Assembly (NCBI GenBank): GCA_033807775.1 | Contig: CM066327.1 | Location: 90,790,295-90,854,294 of the forward strand | Reading direction: 5' to 3' | DNA: 64,000 nt | DNA from: Saussurea involucrata | Taxonomy: Eukaryota > Streptophyta > Magnoliopsida > Asterales > Asteraceae | In this document: positions 46,721 through 57,373 of the stretch, piece by piece | Layout: every line of letters starts with the position of its first letter | How positions within the stretch are numbered: the stretch's first letter is position 1 | Translations under genes and position numbers: made by a program | The notes under the pieces: generated by a model | The model's input: the letters and a program-made list of their open reading frames with translations, nothing else | What the model was told of the DNA's origin: nothing | Databases searched by the model: none

Positions 46721-47179
46721 GGCACAAACTTTCAAACTAAATGATAGTGCAACAATTTTATCTCAATCACTTGGTTCTAAAATATAGTGCTTTTCCCATA
46801 TTTTCATTTCCATCCATTATTCTGACATTTAGGCTTTTTGAGCATTATATTCTATATAAGTCAAGATTCACATAACTTTGATCATTCAGCATAATTTCAT
46901 TCATGTTTTGCTGACCTTTCGATTTATTTCAGAGGTGAGAGTTGAAACAAATCTAACTTAGATAATACAAAAATTCTTGTAAAATCATCTTTTAGCACAC
47001 ATTTAATTCATTGAATGAAAATTGAAAATTTCATCTCATTGAATTAAATTTGTAAAGATTCAAGTTTTCAAAGCAGTAGAAGCAAAATATAATCCAAAGT
47101 TACCTTTCACCACGTTCCTTGAAACAGAAAGATGTAACAGTTAAGGATATCACCTGAGAAATGTGAGTTCTAAACTGAT

Positions 47180-47455
47180 TTGTTTAGAAGTCTTAGTCTT
47201 TGAAGTACGGGTCCTGAACTGAATTGTTCAGAAGCCATAGTCGTTGAAGCACGGGTTTTGAACTGATATGTTCAAAAGCCAAAGTCGTTGAAGCACGGGT
47301 TTTGAACTGATATGTTCAAAAGCCAAAGTCGTTGAAGCACGGGTTTTGAACTGATATGTTCAAAAGCCAAAAACATTGAAGCACGGGTCCTATGTATTCA
47401 GAAACCAAAGTCTCTTTTAAGTGCGGGTCCTAAACTGATATGTTTAGAAACCATG
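47180..47455 (+). repeat. ~51-bp tandem repeat in element D
   Basis: Five or six units of GAAGCACGGGTTTTGAACTG-ATATGTTCAAAAGCC, the outer ones more diverged. A related 'GTCCTxxACTGA(T)...TGTxTAGAA' motif recurs in element C at about 52075-52145 and 53340-53420, supporting common ancestry of C and D. Confidence 0.85.
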
Positions 47456-47534
47456 GGTCTTTGCTCCCCCTTAATGGTACAAGTAATCTTCTTCCGAGAG
47501 TTCAACGCTTTGCTTCTAAATCTGCAAAAACAGA

Positions 47535-49049
47535 TTAAGTAGATTTTGGTACCCAACGTGTCTTGGGTCCTGGCTTGTTAAGCGGAGCTCTATAGGAAGG
47601 AAAATGATAAGTACCATACCAATATTGAACACTCTCATTTTTAATAAAATCATTAGTACCACAATAAGAACAACAAAAATTCTTTTGTGCTAACCTGATT
47701 AAATGATTTGCGGAATAGAATGAATCAGGATTAGCAAAAGATTTAGCTTTCAGATTAGTGTTCTTGTTGGGAACATGGGATTTTGGCTCACCTTTTTCAG
47801 TAGACGTACCTTTTACTCTCCATTGCATGTTGACTTTCTTATATGAAGGAAGATCAGCATATTGATACTTGGAAGAATTATCCACCGAGTGATCATAGAA
47901 TAGATTAGAAGGACGAATCAGACATTCTGAATAGCATTTGGATTTGTTAAATGACTTCACTTTGTAAGATAATTCATTCCGTTCCTTGGTCACCAAATCA
48001 AGCTTCTTCTGAATATTAGACTTGACCCTCTTCTCTTTCATGATGTCAGTCGATAATGCAGCCAAATTCATTGTCAATTTATGAATTTCCTGCCGAAATA
48101 TCTTCCTTTCTTTAGAAAATTCGTCTTTAACACACCTAGCCTGAAAGTCAGCTTTCTTCATCTTTTCTAGCTCTTGACTTTCTTTATCTAGCTCTTGTCT
48201 TTCCTTTTCTAAGTCCTTATGAAGATCAGAAATTTTCTTTGACAGTTTCGCATTCTTCGCTTCAAAGCTTTTCCTTTCTTTTTCATACTCGACCCTTTCC
48301 TTCTCCAACTTTTCCTTTTCAAGAAATAAAACTTTCTCAAAGTCAGAAACTTGTTTTGAAAGTTTTATGCATTTCAGTTCAAGTACTTTCTTTTCTTCAA
48401 AAACTTTCTTTTCTTCAAAAGAAAAATTAGACAGTTTTCTCTTTAGATCGGCATTTTCACTGTCCAAATTCTTTTCTTTATCTTGAACTTCTTTTAATTG
48501 AGTATGTAACTTTAAGTTCCACTTCACTCTCTTTTCTTCTCTACTCTTCAAATCGACATTTTCTTTTTGAAGAGTTGTTACTTTCTCTTGAAGATTCTCG
48601 ATTTGATCGTGCAGACTTGAGTTGTCTTTCTTTGTTTCAAGATCTGCAATATAAACTTCAAGATCAGTTATTCTTTTAGTAAGTTTATCATTTGAAGAAG
48701 AAATGTCTAAAATTTGTCTTTTCAGATCAACATTTTCTTCCTCCAATGCTTTATTTAAAATAGGAACTGAAGGATTTGAAATAGGAGTTGAAGAATTTGA
48801 AGCATTGTCTTTAATAGGAGTTTGTGATATTGGAGATGTTTCTGTTAAAAGAACTTGTTGCAAAATTCCATTATTTGACTTAACAAAAACTTGTGGTTTA
48901 GGAGTTATTTCTGGTATAATAAATTGTTGCAAAATTGTTTGTTGCAAGCTTTCATTTGATGATTTAACCAGAACTTTTGCAATTGGGGGTATCTCCTTTA
49001 TAATAGTTTGCTTCAATCTTAAAACCCCATCTTCTGTATAAGTAGACAT
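47535..49049 (-). CDS. Element D coiled-coil ORF, ends in WVPK motif (504 aa)
   Basis: Minus-strand ORF from MSTYTEDGVLRLKQTIIKEI. Residues about 15-80 hold three diverged repeats of a 'xxLQQxxLxxxxPxxxxxVKS' unit. A long coiled coil follows (about 100-370; for example LEKERQELDKESQELEKMKK), then VNMQWRVKGTS. A Cys cluster (NFCCSYCGTND) is followed by PGPKTRWVPKST at the end. FQARCVKDEF ... IHKLTMNLAALSTDIMKEK aligns with FQTKCLKDDF ... MSKLTKRLSDLSTKIMLGK of the element C ORF, so the two proteins are homologous. No protease, integrase or reverse transcriptase follows. It is likely a gag-like or structural protein of a non-autonomous Copia-related family; the function is not known. Confidence 0.68.
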   Translation of the reverse strand: MSTYTEDGVLRLKQTIIKEIPPIAKVLVKSSNESLQQTILQQFIIPEITPKPQVFVKSNNGILQQVLLTETSPISQTPIKDNASNSSTPISNPSVPILNKALEEENVDLKRQILDISSSNDKLTKRITDLEVYIADLETKKDNSSLHDQIENLQEKVTTLQKENVDLKSREEKRVKWNLKLHTQLKEVQDKEKNLDSENADLKRKLSNFSFEEKKVFEEKKVLELKCIKLSKQVSDFEKVLFLEKEKLEKERVEYEKERKSFEAKNAKLSKKISDLHKDLEKERQELDKESQELEKMKKADFQARCVKDEFSKERKIFRQEIHKLTMNLAALSTDIMKEKRVKSNIQKKLDLVTKERNELSYKVKSFNKSKCYSECLIRPSNLFYDHSVDNSSKYQYADLPSYKKVNMQWRVKGTSTEKGEPKSHVPNKNTNLKAKSFANPDSFYSANHLIRLAQKNFCCSYCGTNDFIKNESVQYWYGTYHFPSYRAPLNKPGPKTRWVPKST

Positions 49050-49327
49050 CTTGAAGAAAACCTGAAAAGAAACACAAAAAAATTAGATGAAAAATACAAA
49101 AAATATTAACAAAAATATACCTAATAGAGTGATCGTCAAGAGAAACTTCGCTTAGAAGTTAGAATTATGTGCACACTCTTAAAAAAAAATTATATAAATT
49201 TTTTTTCTTGAAAAGCCCTTACAGTGTATGAAATACACTATAGAAAAAATTTCGGAATAATTTTTTTTTAACACTGATGAGTTGACACAAGTCGAATCAA
49301 AAAAAAAGTTCACAAGATTTCGGATGT

Positions 49328-49670
49328 ATAAGGATTCGAATTCAATGAATTCAGATGAAGAAGGATTCGAATTCAATGAATTCGGATGAAGAAGGATTCG
49401 AAATCAATGAATTCGGATGAAGAAGGATTCGAAATCAATGAATTCGGATGAAGAAGGGTTCGAATTCAATGAATTCGGATGAAGAAGGGTTCGAATTCAA
49501 TGAATTCGGATGAAGAAGGGTTCGAATTCAAGGAATTCGAATGCAGAAGGGTTCGAATTCAATGAATTCGGATGAAGAAGGGTTCGAATTCAAAGAATTC
49601 GAATGCAGAAGGGTTCGAATTCAAGGAATTCGAATCTAGAAGGGTTCGAATTCTTGGTCAAGAAGGGTCC
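49328..49670 (+). repeat. 31-bp minisatellite in the leader of element D
   Basis: About eleven units of (A)AGGRTTCGAATTCAATGAAT-TCGGATGAAG, period 31 bp. It lies between the 5' LTR and the coiled-coil ORF on the minus strand. Each unit carries paired GAATTC/TTCGAA palindromes. Confidence 0.93.
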
Positions 49671-50325
49671 GAATTCCTCTAATAAGCACACACACAATCA
49701 GCTTTCTTCTTTTCTTTTCTTCTGTTGATTTTCTGCACATACAAACACTCACAAACAAATATTAAATCTAGATTTTAAGATCAAACAAATTCAAAAACAC
49801 ATTTCTAACAACACTTAACAACAAAAATGGATCAAAATTCAAGATCTAAACTTTTCATCAAGAACACTTTGAAGATTCTCAAGAACACCTCAAGAACACA
49901 TTCATTCAAAAAATTTCAAAAGTGATTTCTATGGATTAAAACTTGAAATTTATGATTGATATATGTTCAAAAACACTTTTTGGAAATGATTTTGCACAGA
50001 AATGGATCAAAACATCAACAAATTGCAAAATCAAACTCCAAAATTTTCACAGCCCACTTATTTATCAAGAATACAATTTTTTCAAAAATCTTCAAATTCC
50101 TCAATTCTTGAAACGTTTTTGTGAAATTGATGATGCAAAACAGATTTAGAATGATGGAGAAACACTTTGCAATCAAAATCAAATCAAAAAACGAACAAGA
50201 AATGCATAACCCATTTGTGTTCTTCAAGTTCTTCAACAATGGAGATTTTCTTTAAAAATCTTCAAATCTTCAAGAAATTGGACGAATTTGCACACAATTC
50301 AATCTCCCAAAGCTCTGATACCAAT

Positions 50326-50673
50326 TGTGAAACCAGTTTCTATTAGGTAATCATCAAATCATCCATTTATCTTGAACATAATAGAGATTTACATAGGAAT
50401 TGATGCACTTTCTCTCTCTAGAATGCTCTCACTTCTCTCTCTAGAATATTACAATTAAGATCACTAATGAATTGCTCTCTCTAGACTTTCTTGAGACTTG
50501 CTTAACATCTAAGCTAACTAATTCTATTTATACCTAGGATTACAAAGCATTAAATCTAATCTACTTTGACTTTTCAATTAAAGCTACTTTGACTTTGACT
50601 ATCTTTGACTTTTACATAGTTTGACCATTACAAGACTTTAACAATAAATCTTGAATACAATAATGCTCTAACA
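50326..50673 (-). repeat. Element D 5' LTR (348 bp)
   Basis: Right copy on the plus strand, adjoining the primer site; includes the 23-bp extra piece near 50424. Confidence 0.9.
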
Positions 50674-53440
50674 ACTTTTCTGGTCTCAGTTATCTCTCAA
50701 ACGATCAGAGAACGATTTGATGTGCGGAAGCTTGTATAACCAGTTTGAGTAGTAACCGATAGTAGATAAACAACTAGGAGATGAAGAGTAGCAAATACAT
50801 TCTGCTCATGAGAATCTGCATTAAAGAATAAGTAACTAGGGGTAATCATCTAACATAGAAGCACAATAGCAACTATTATCACAACAATTTATAAAAAAAA
50901 TTGTGTGGCCTATGCTCAGAGTTGGCAATGATGAAGCTCTGACAGGACTTCCAGTTATCATTGAAGTAAATTAAAAAATAAACTTCTCAAACTGTTCTTG
51001 GCAATATCACATAGATAAGCATGTGGAATCACAAAGATTCGTGATATTGTGTGGAAGAAAATAGAATATTATCTATTAAGCTCAAAAGTGTGTAAACTGT
51101 TTGGACATAACAGGTTTCCACAGACTCAATGTGCATGAGTGAAGTGTGAAGGTGGGGCAAACTTCCTTATTTTCAATATCCAACCTTCCAAAGAAAGATC
51201 GGATAGCATATGTGCTGCTTCCCCGTGAAAAGTGAAACAGTTCCTTGTGGAGAAGGAAGTGAGTGGCTGGTGGGGTTAATCCAAGAGTTGGCATGGGCTA
51301 GTTGCCTGTTTCAATGATTATCACCAAAGAGTTGTGACAGATCATAAATGTGGTTTGCCCGGCTCAGAAAAGAGATGGTGCAGAGTTGTATAATTCTTTT
51401 GACTCTGTTCTCACACCCTCTTTCTTTTTATCATGTAGCTCACATCTAACCAAACTCTCTTTTTAAATTTTACCGCTTAAGCACAATGAGAAAAACTCAT
51501 ATAGTTATCTCCCCCACTCTTTGATGTAGACCCTTCACTTCTCAAACACTCAAGGTTTACTTCTTTGGTAGGAAACACAGGTTTAAGTGATCCATAGAAG
51601 TTCTATAAAGCTCACACATTGATCCCATGAAATTGTTGTCCTAGAGGTTGGATTGTTCCACACACCGACTCTTTGAAGTCTCAGAAAAACATTTAATATC
51701 CAACTTCTATATTTGAAAAAGCATTTTGGCATCTAGAAGTGGTTTGACCATTTGAAAGAGGTTTTATCATTTTAAAGATGGCCTTTCTCTAAAAATGATG
51801 ATGAGTTTAAAGGTTTAGAAATTCTACCTTTACACGAACATGGTCAGATCTGATTTGTTTTCTCCCCCTCAGATTGAGAAGTAAATTTCATTTAAGCTTG
51901 ATTTGAAATCAAATATCCTATAAGAATCAGAAAGTTGGTAATCATCTTTGATGATTCCACATTTGTTAGGAATATCCAACAGCACAAATAGTTCCACTTA
52001 AAAAAAATACAAGGTGCGGGGGATCAGAGTTTAGAAATTACCAGACAAAACTCTGATTTGAACATATCTGAAGTACTGGTCCTACACTGAATTATGTAGA
52101 AACAACATTCAGTTGAAGTCCTGGTTCTATACTGATGTGTATAGAAGCAACCTCAATCTGATCTGATTATGGCAATGGAGAGAGTGAAGTGATGCTTTCG
52201 ATCCAGCAAGTATCTACTGACTTTGACAGTGAATTAGGCATATCAGATCCCTGAATTTGAGAAAACTCAGAACATCAAAGTCGTGCGTCTGTGAATTAAC
52301 TTTCCAATGCAACTGGACTTGTGTAATTTGGAGCGCCGAGTCAAAAGTTATGCGCATGTTTCTGAAGCAGCGCAAAGCTGTCAAACAAACTCCAAATTTT
52401 CGGGCTCTGGACAACTTCTGACAAATCAACAGAGCTCTGGTATATGTCTCTGTTAAAAATCAACAGAGATAGCTCTGTCAATTGCCTCTGATTTTTTTTT
52501 TTGAATAACCTCTGATAAATCAACAGAGCTCTGGTGATGAGTTGAGAGAAACACAACTCTGTCCAGCAGATGTATACGGACTTTAACAGAGATTCTGACC
52601 AATAATATCACTGATTCAGACCAAGATCAAAACACGAAAGTTGTTCATCATTGTCTTAGGAATCCAACGCATCTGGACTCATCAAATTTGGAGCTTCGAG
52701 GAGGGAGTTCTGTTGAAATTACGACAGGTGCGCAAAGCTGACAGCAAGTACCTCTGCTCTGGTGCTTCTGCTCTGGTGAACAGTTCCTCTGTTGTGAACA
52801 GTGCCTCTGTTGTGAACAGTGCCTCTGTTGGAACCGAAGTTTTCTAACAGATCTCTGATGAGGTCTGACAGAGCTCTGGTGAACTCTTGCTAATTTCTTC
52901 TAAGTCCTCTGCCAGCAGTTTTACACCAACTTCGACACTACTTTACACCATGATAGCTCTGGAGTTTGCAAAAACTCAAAACATAAAGAGTGTGCATTGG
53001 TTTGTTATATTTTCAGATCATCTGGAGTCACCTCTTTTGGAGCTCGGACGAATAAGATACGGTTGATTTACCATAGTCGCGCAGATCTGTCCAACAACTT
53101 TGTATCAGCACACTGTTGTCAACTTCGACGATGCATATGACCCTTATAAATTTCGAATATCTGAAATCTTAAAACATGAAAGTTGTTCATCAATGTGTTT
53201 AAATCTAGGGCCTTTTGAATCGCATCAATTGGTGTCTTGATCAGTGAGATATGATCAATTTACTACAGCATCGCAAATTTGTCAGCATGCTGTCATATTA
53301 CTTAAGTTATGTACTGTTGTGCACATAAATTAATTGCCTTTGAAGGATGAGTCTTAAACTGAGTGTTTAAGAGTCCATTATCCACTGAAGTGTGAGTCCT
53401 TAACAGATGTATTAAGGAGTCCAAGTACCTACAAAACAAA
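50674..53440 (-). other. Element C 3' internal non-coding region
   Basis: No ORF with recognisable domain. Includes degenerate repeats of 'CTCTGxTAAATCAACAGAGCTCTGG' (about 52410-52545) and 'GTGCCTCTGTTGTGAACA' (about 52780-52830). The stretch would lie between the WVPK ORF and the polypurine tract of C before D inserted. Confidence 0.6.
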
Positions 53441-54361
53441 TTAAAGACATTTTGGTACCCATTTCCAAATGGGTCCTATTTTGTTAGGATTTGGAGTTGT
53501 CTTCAGGTCCTCTGGCTTGCCAGTTTTTGCTGGTTTGCCAGGTTCCTTTCTATGCTTTTTCTTATATTGGGTCTTTGAATTTTTCTTATGAAATGACCCA
53601 TTAGGAACATAGTTAGAACTAGAGAAATGGTTCTTTAATTTAAACAGAAGATCAAAGCATTTACAGTTATGAGAATGAAGAGATGAATGTTTAACAGAAA
53701 CAGATGGCTTTGGAGCATTTATGACAGGAGTAGAGCTTTTGACTTTCCAAACCATTTTCACTCTTTTGAAAACAAGATTATCTGTATTATCAACACGAGA
53801 GTTTTCTAAGTCAAAATCCTTAAGCCTTTTAGCTAAAACATCTTTTTCTTTAAGATTTAAATCAAACTTCTTTAGAAGATCTAATTTATACATCTTCCCC
53901 AACATAATCTTGGTTGATAAATCAGATAGTCTTTTTGTCAATTTGGACATTTCAGCTTTAAAAACATTTATTTCTCTCTCAAAATCATCTTTCAAACATT
54001 TTGTTTGAAATCCTTCAATCTTCTTCTTCTCAAACTCTTTTCTTTCAAGATTAGACTCTTTCCTCTCTTTTTCAAGAGTCTTTTCTAAATCAGAAATTAG
54101 ATTAGAAAAATTTAAACATTTAAGTTCAAGTCTTTTCTTCTCTTGTTCAGACTCAGATAAATTCCTTTTCAGTTCAATAATTTTACAGTTTAGGAGTTTA
54201 CCTGATTCTTCAAGCTTAGCAATCTTATCTGAATCAATCAGAATGCTTTTGTTCTTTTCCTCCAACTCTTTCTCAAGATTAGGGATAATTTTGCGAAAAT
54301 TAGTACTGAGTTTAGAATAATAATGAGCATCAGCATCAGCACTAAATCTTAGTCTTGACAT
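53441..54361 (-). CDS. Element C coiled-coil ORF, ends in WVPK motif (306 aa)
   Basis: Minus-strand ORF starting MSRLRFSADADAHYYSKLST and rich in Glu, Lys and Leu. Coiled-coil segments run over roughly residues 25-190 (NLEKELEEKNKSI, ISDLEKTLEKERKE, MSKLTKRLSDLSTKIM), followed by a basic, Ser/Asn-rich tail ending GPIWKWVPKCL. 'GPxxxWVPK' endings are typical of the linker between gag and protease in plant Copia polyproteins (from memory). The coiled-coil plus WVPK layout and the spacing VKMVWKVK ... WVPK are shared with the element D ORF. No CCHC knuckle or catalytic domain. Probably the remnant gag-like protein of a non-autonomous element; whether it is expressed is unknown. Confidence 0.65.
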   Translation of the reverse strand: MSRLRFSADADAHYYSKLSTNFRKIIPNLEKELEEKNKSILIDSDKIAKLEESGKLLNCKIIELKRNLSESEQEKKRLELKCLNFSNLISDLEKTLEKERKESNLERKEFEKKKIEGFQTKCLKDDFEREINVFKAEMSKLTKRLSDLSTKIMLGKMYKLDLLKKFDLNLKEKDVLAKRLKDFDLENSRVDNTDNLVFKRVKMVWKVKSSTPVINAPKPSVSVKHSSLHSHNCKCFDLLFKLKNHFSSSNYVPNGSFHKKNSKTQYKKKHRKEPGKPAKTGKPEDLKTTPNPNKIGPIWKWVPKCL

Positions 54362-54843
54362 ATTGTTACTTGAAAGATCGTTAACATATACTTTGTGCTA
54401 AGAAGAATTAATTGTTACAGTCTTTTGTCTCAATGCACTAACCTGTCTCAGCCTAAATCTTGTCGGATTGAGCTGAAATTTGGTAGGTAGGTGCACGAGG
54501 ATATTCTGGACAACTTTAATTCTTCGAGTTTTGTCCAAAAACCAACAGAAAATGGTTTTTCGAAGCAAAAACATGTGCAGCAAAACAAAAGTTAAGGATG
54601 AAGATTCAAATGTTCTTGAGTCAAATTTTTTCAAAAATGATCGGATTGAGCTGAAATTTGGTACACAGGTTCGTGACACTATTCTGAGAAACTTTAATGC
54701 TTGGTGTTTTGTCCAAAAACAAACAGAAAGTGGTTTTCTGAAGCAAAACAGAGCGCAGAAAAATAAAAGTTTAAAACTCCGAAAATTGATAAAAATCAAT
54801 GGATTGAAGCACAAATTCGAATCTGTTTGGCTCTGATACCAAT

Positions 54844-55153
54844 TGTAGGAACCCAGATATAACAAGTAACAATAATTATAGCAATAATCTTTGTATATGA
54901 TTGATAAAGAGGAGTTTACAATATATGAAATAAGCACAACTCACTCTTGAAGCTCTCTTTCTCTATACGTCTGACTCTCTCAAAACGGAGGCTAGGAGGC
55001 TTTAGAGGCTTAACCTAAAACTCTAACAAATTAGACATTAAATACTTAGGTTTTAAGGCCTAAGCCCATAAGCCACTAAAGCCTACATATTTAATTTGGG
55101 CTTTTACAATTTAACCAAGTAATCTTGAATACAATATAAAATAAAAGCTAACA
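54844..55153 (-). repeat. Element C 5' LTR (310 bp)
   Basis: Right copy on the plus strand, adjoining the primer site. A 179-codon minus-strand frame that starts inside this LTR (54398-54937) is a read-through of LTR and leader, not a gene. Confidence 0.92.
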
Positions 55154-57373
55154 TAACGTCCCAAAAATTGCAAGGAATTTAAATTTTCAAAAACAATGCA
55201 TTTCACTATAATCAAACCACAAGTTAACAAATCCCATTACAATAAAAATAAACGTCGTTGATTTAAACCGTCAAACAAAGTTAAGCAGCGGAAAAGTTAT
55301 ATAATTAAATCCCCATTTAATAAAATTTTAACTTAAACAGTCTTCGCCTTGCGCCCGTGTGTACCGTCATGCCCGACTGCTACTCGCACCTGAAAACATA
55401 AGTCATTGGGAAGGGGTAAGCACGAAGCTTAGTGTATTCAATCCATACATAGGATCGCAATTATATCAGCATCACCCTTAAACATACCAGCACATAAATT
55501 TCTTGGAACATCCATCAAGAAAATATATCACGATTAATAATAATCCTTATGCTCCTTGGAACGGCCATCAAGAAGACATAATCACAACACATTATACCAA
55601 CACGTATACTCCTTGGAACAACCATCAAGAAGTAGCCTTATACTTCTTGGAACGACCATCAAGAAGATATAATCACAACTCATTATACAAACGCATATAC
55701 TTCTTGGAACAACCATCAAGAAGTACATCAATCACAGATCAATATATATACACAAATATATATATATTCCATAACACAATAATATCAACAAACAATCATA
55801 ATCAACACACTCGAACTATAGCAACACAAATATAATTCCCATCCTATATAGTGAGAGAACTCACCTCAAACGCAAAGCTTATGACCTCAACAGCAACACG
55901 AACCGGCCAACACCAGTTCAGCTTTTTCCACCTAAATAAGTGTTAACAATTGTAAAAGTGACTCCCCAACCCAAAGCCACGACTACTAAAATTAAAAATA
56001 CATTTTCCAGTTTTTACTCTCAACACACAGGTCTGTTCGGGACCTGTTTAACCCCTTATAAACTGATAAATCGAGAACTATTTTTCCATAATAATAAATT
56101 CCCATGTCTTAGGGTTCCAGGGACATATCGCACGCGCTCTAACGATTTTTCTACAATTTACTATGGATTTTACAAAACCGACTTGCAGCACAGTGAAAAA
56201 CAGGACCTTTCAGTACGAAACAGCAATTTGACACCAGCTATGGTCCGAACTGGTTTTTCCGTAAAACATAAGAAACTTACTAGACTTAGAATGGGAGCTT
56301 TTGGCACTAGTTTCACCCCAATACGACGTTCCTATAAAACGTTATGGCTTTGCCAAAACAGTGGCAGAAACCGTGTAATTCACATGAAATGACAAAATAA
56401 TGCTTATTAACCCATTAAGCCATAGCTTAATCCAAACAGACCCGAACAGCCTACAAGCTTACTGGAAAGGGCTAAACTACGCTGGACAACAACCGCACTA
56501 CCCACTGCCGCCTCCGGCGGTGGTGGTGGTTGGCGGCAGCGACGGTGGTTACGGTAACACCCTCCGGCGGAACCTCCCAACATCCACCGAAACGACACAC
56601 CCGCAACCTCACCCCGCACACACCCGCGCCTGCACACACCTGCACCCACCCCTCTGCCGCCACCCCGGCGGCGTGCAGCGGTGGCCCCACCGCCGGCAGC
56701 CGTGGCTGCGGCGGTGGTGGCAGCGGTTCACGGCAGAAAAATGGCAATTGACAACGACAAGAAGAAAACGAACCTACCTCGGTGCGACTCTTCCTTCTCC
56801 CCGCTTCCGGCAGCAACGACGGCGTCTCCCTCTCTTCTCCGGCGTCACTCTCCCTTCTCCGACGAACTCTCTCTTCTCCGGCGAACTCTCTCTCTCTCTA
56901 CTCTCGGCTCACTCTCTCTTTCTTCGCACCTCTCTCTCTCGAACTCCCTTCCTTTTCTCCGACGGGACAGCGCTGGGGCGCCGGTGGTGGCTGTTGCACG
57001 GCAGCGACCAGAAGTGAACCGGGGGGGGGGGGGGGGGAACGCAACCGAGAGAACAAAACATGAGGGAGACCTTAGGGTTTTATTTCTTTTTTTTTCACAC
57101 TTCTTCCTTGCTTGCTTCTCACGAACACAACACACCCCAAAAAGAAAACATGGATTTCGGTTGTGGACTCTGCATGGGCCGAACACCATATTTTTGGCCC
57201 TTTTACAGTTTTGGTCCCCCAACTATCTTTTTCTCGCAAGCTAACTAAAGTTCCGACATATTTAACGATTAGGTCCAATTCGTCTAACCCCGTTAACGGA
57301 AACCACATTAAATAAAACCTAAATAAAAAGGAATTAATACTAATAAATTACATACCGAGATACGGGCTTTACA
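55154..57373 (-). repeat. Element A LTR2, main part
   Basis: The first seven bases (TGTAACG) are at 44328-44334; the rest resumes here after element C, with TAACG duplicated at 55154-55158. It has the same internal features as LTR1, with a longer G run (about 57021-57037). It shares some variants with LTR3 ('GTAAGCACGAAGC') and has private ones ('GTGACTCCCCAAC'). Confidence 0.9.

Larger units (their letters stand above)
44790..50673 (-). mobile_element. Element D: non-autonomous LTR retrotransposon nested in C (5,884 bp)
   Basis: LTRs 44790-45114 (325 bp) and 50326-50673 (348 bp), TGTGAAACCAG ... TGCTCTAACA, with TSD ACTTT (44785-44789, 50674-50678). The right LTR has a 23-bp extra tandem piece (GAATGCTCTCACTTCTCTCT region) absent from the left, plus a few substitutions, so D's LTRs are more diverged than C's. 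The minus-strand primer site TGGTATCAGAGC lies at about 50313-50324 and the polypurine tract (AAAGGGGGAGAT) at about 45115-45126. The only long ORF is at 47535-49049. Confidence 0.92.
44335..55153 (-). mobile_element. Element C: non-autonomous LTR retrotransposon with 310-bp LTRs (contains D)
   Basis: LTRs 44335-44644 and 54844-55153 (TGTAGGAACCC ... AGCTAACA), TSD TAACG (44330-44334, 55154-55158), inserted seven bases into LTR2 of element A. The two LTRs are the same length and differ by eye at one base (TCCGAC versus TCTGAC near 44461/54970). On the minus strand a primer site TGGTATCAGAGCC adjoins the 5' LTR (about 54829-54841) and a polypurine tract AAAGGGGGAGAT adjoins the 3' LTR (about 44645-44656). 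Without D the element is about 4.9 kb. Its only good ORF is at 53441-54361; no protease, integrase or reverse transcriptase is seen. Confidence 0.92.

Noticed and set aside
54398..54937. 179-codon minus-strand ORF in element C
   Set aside because: It begins inside the 5' LTR and crosses the primer site, with no domain; better explained as untranslated leader.
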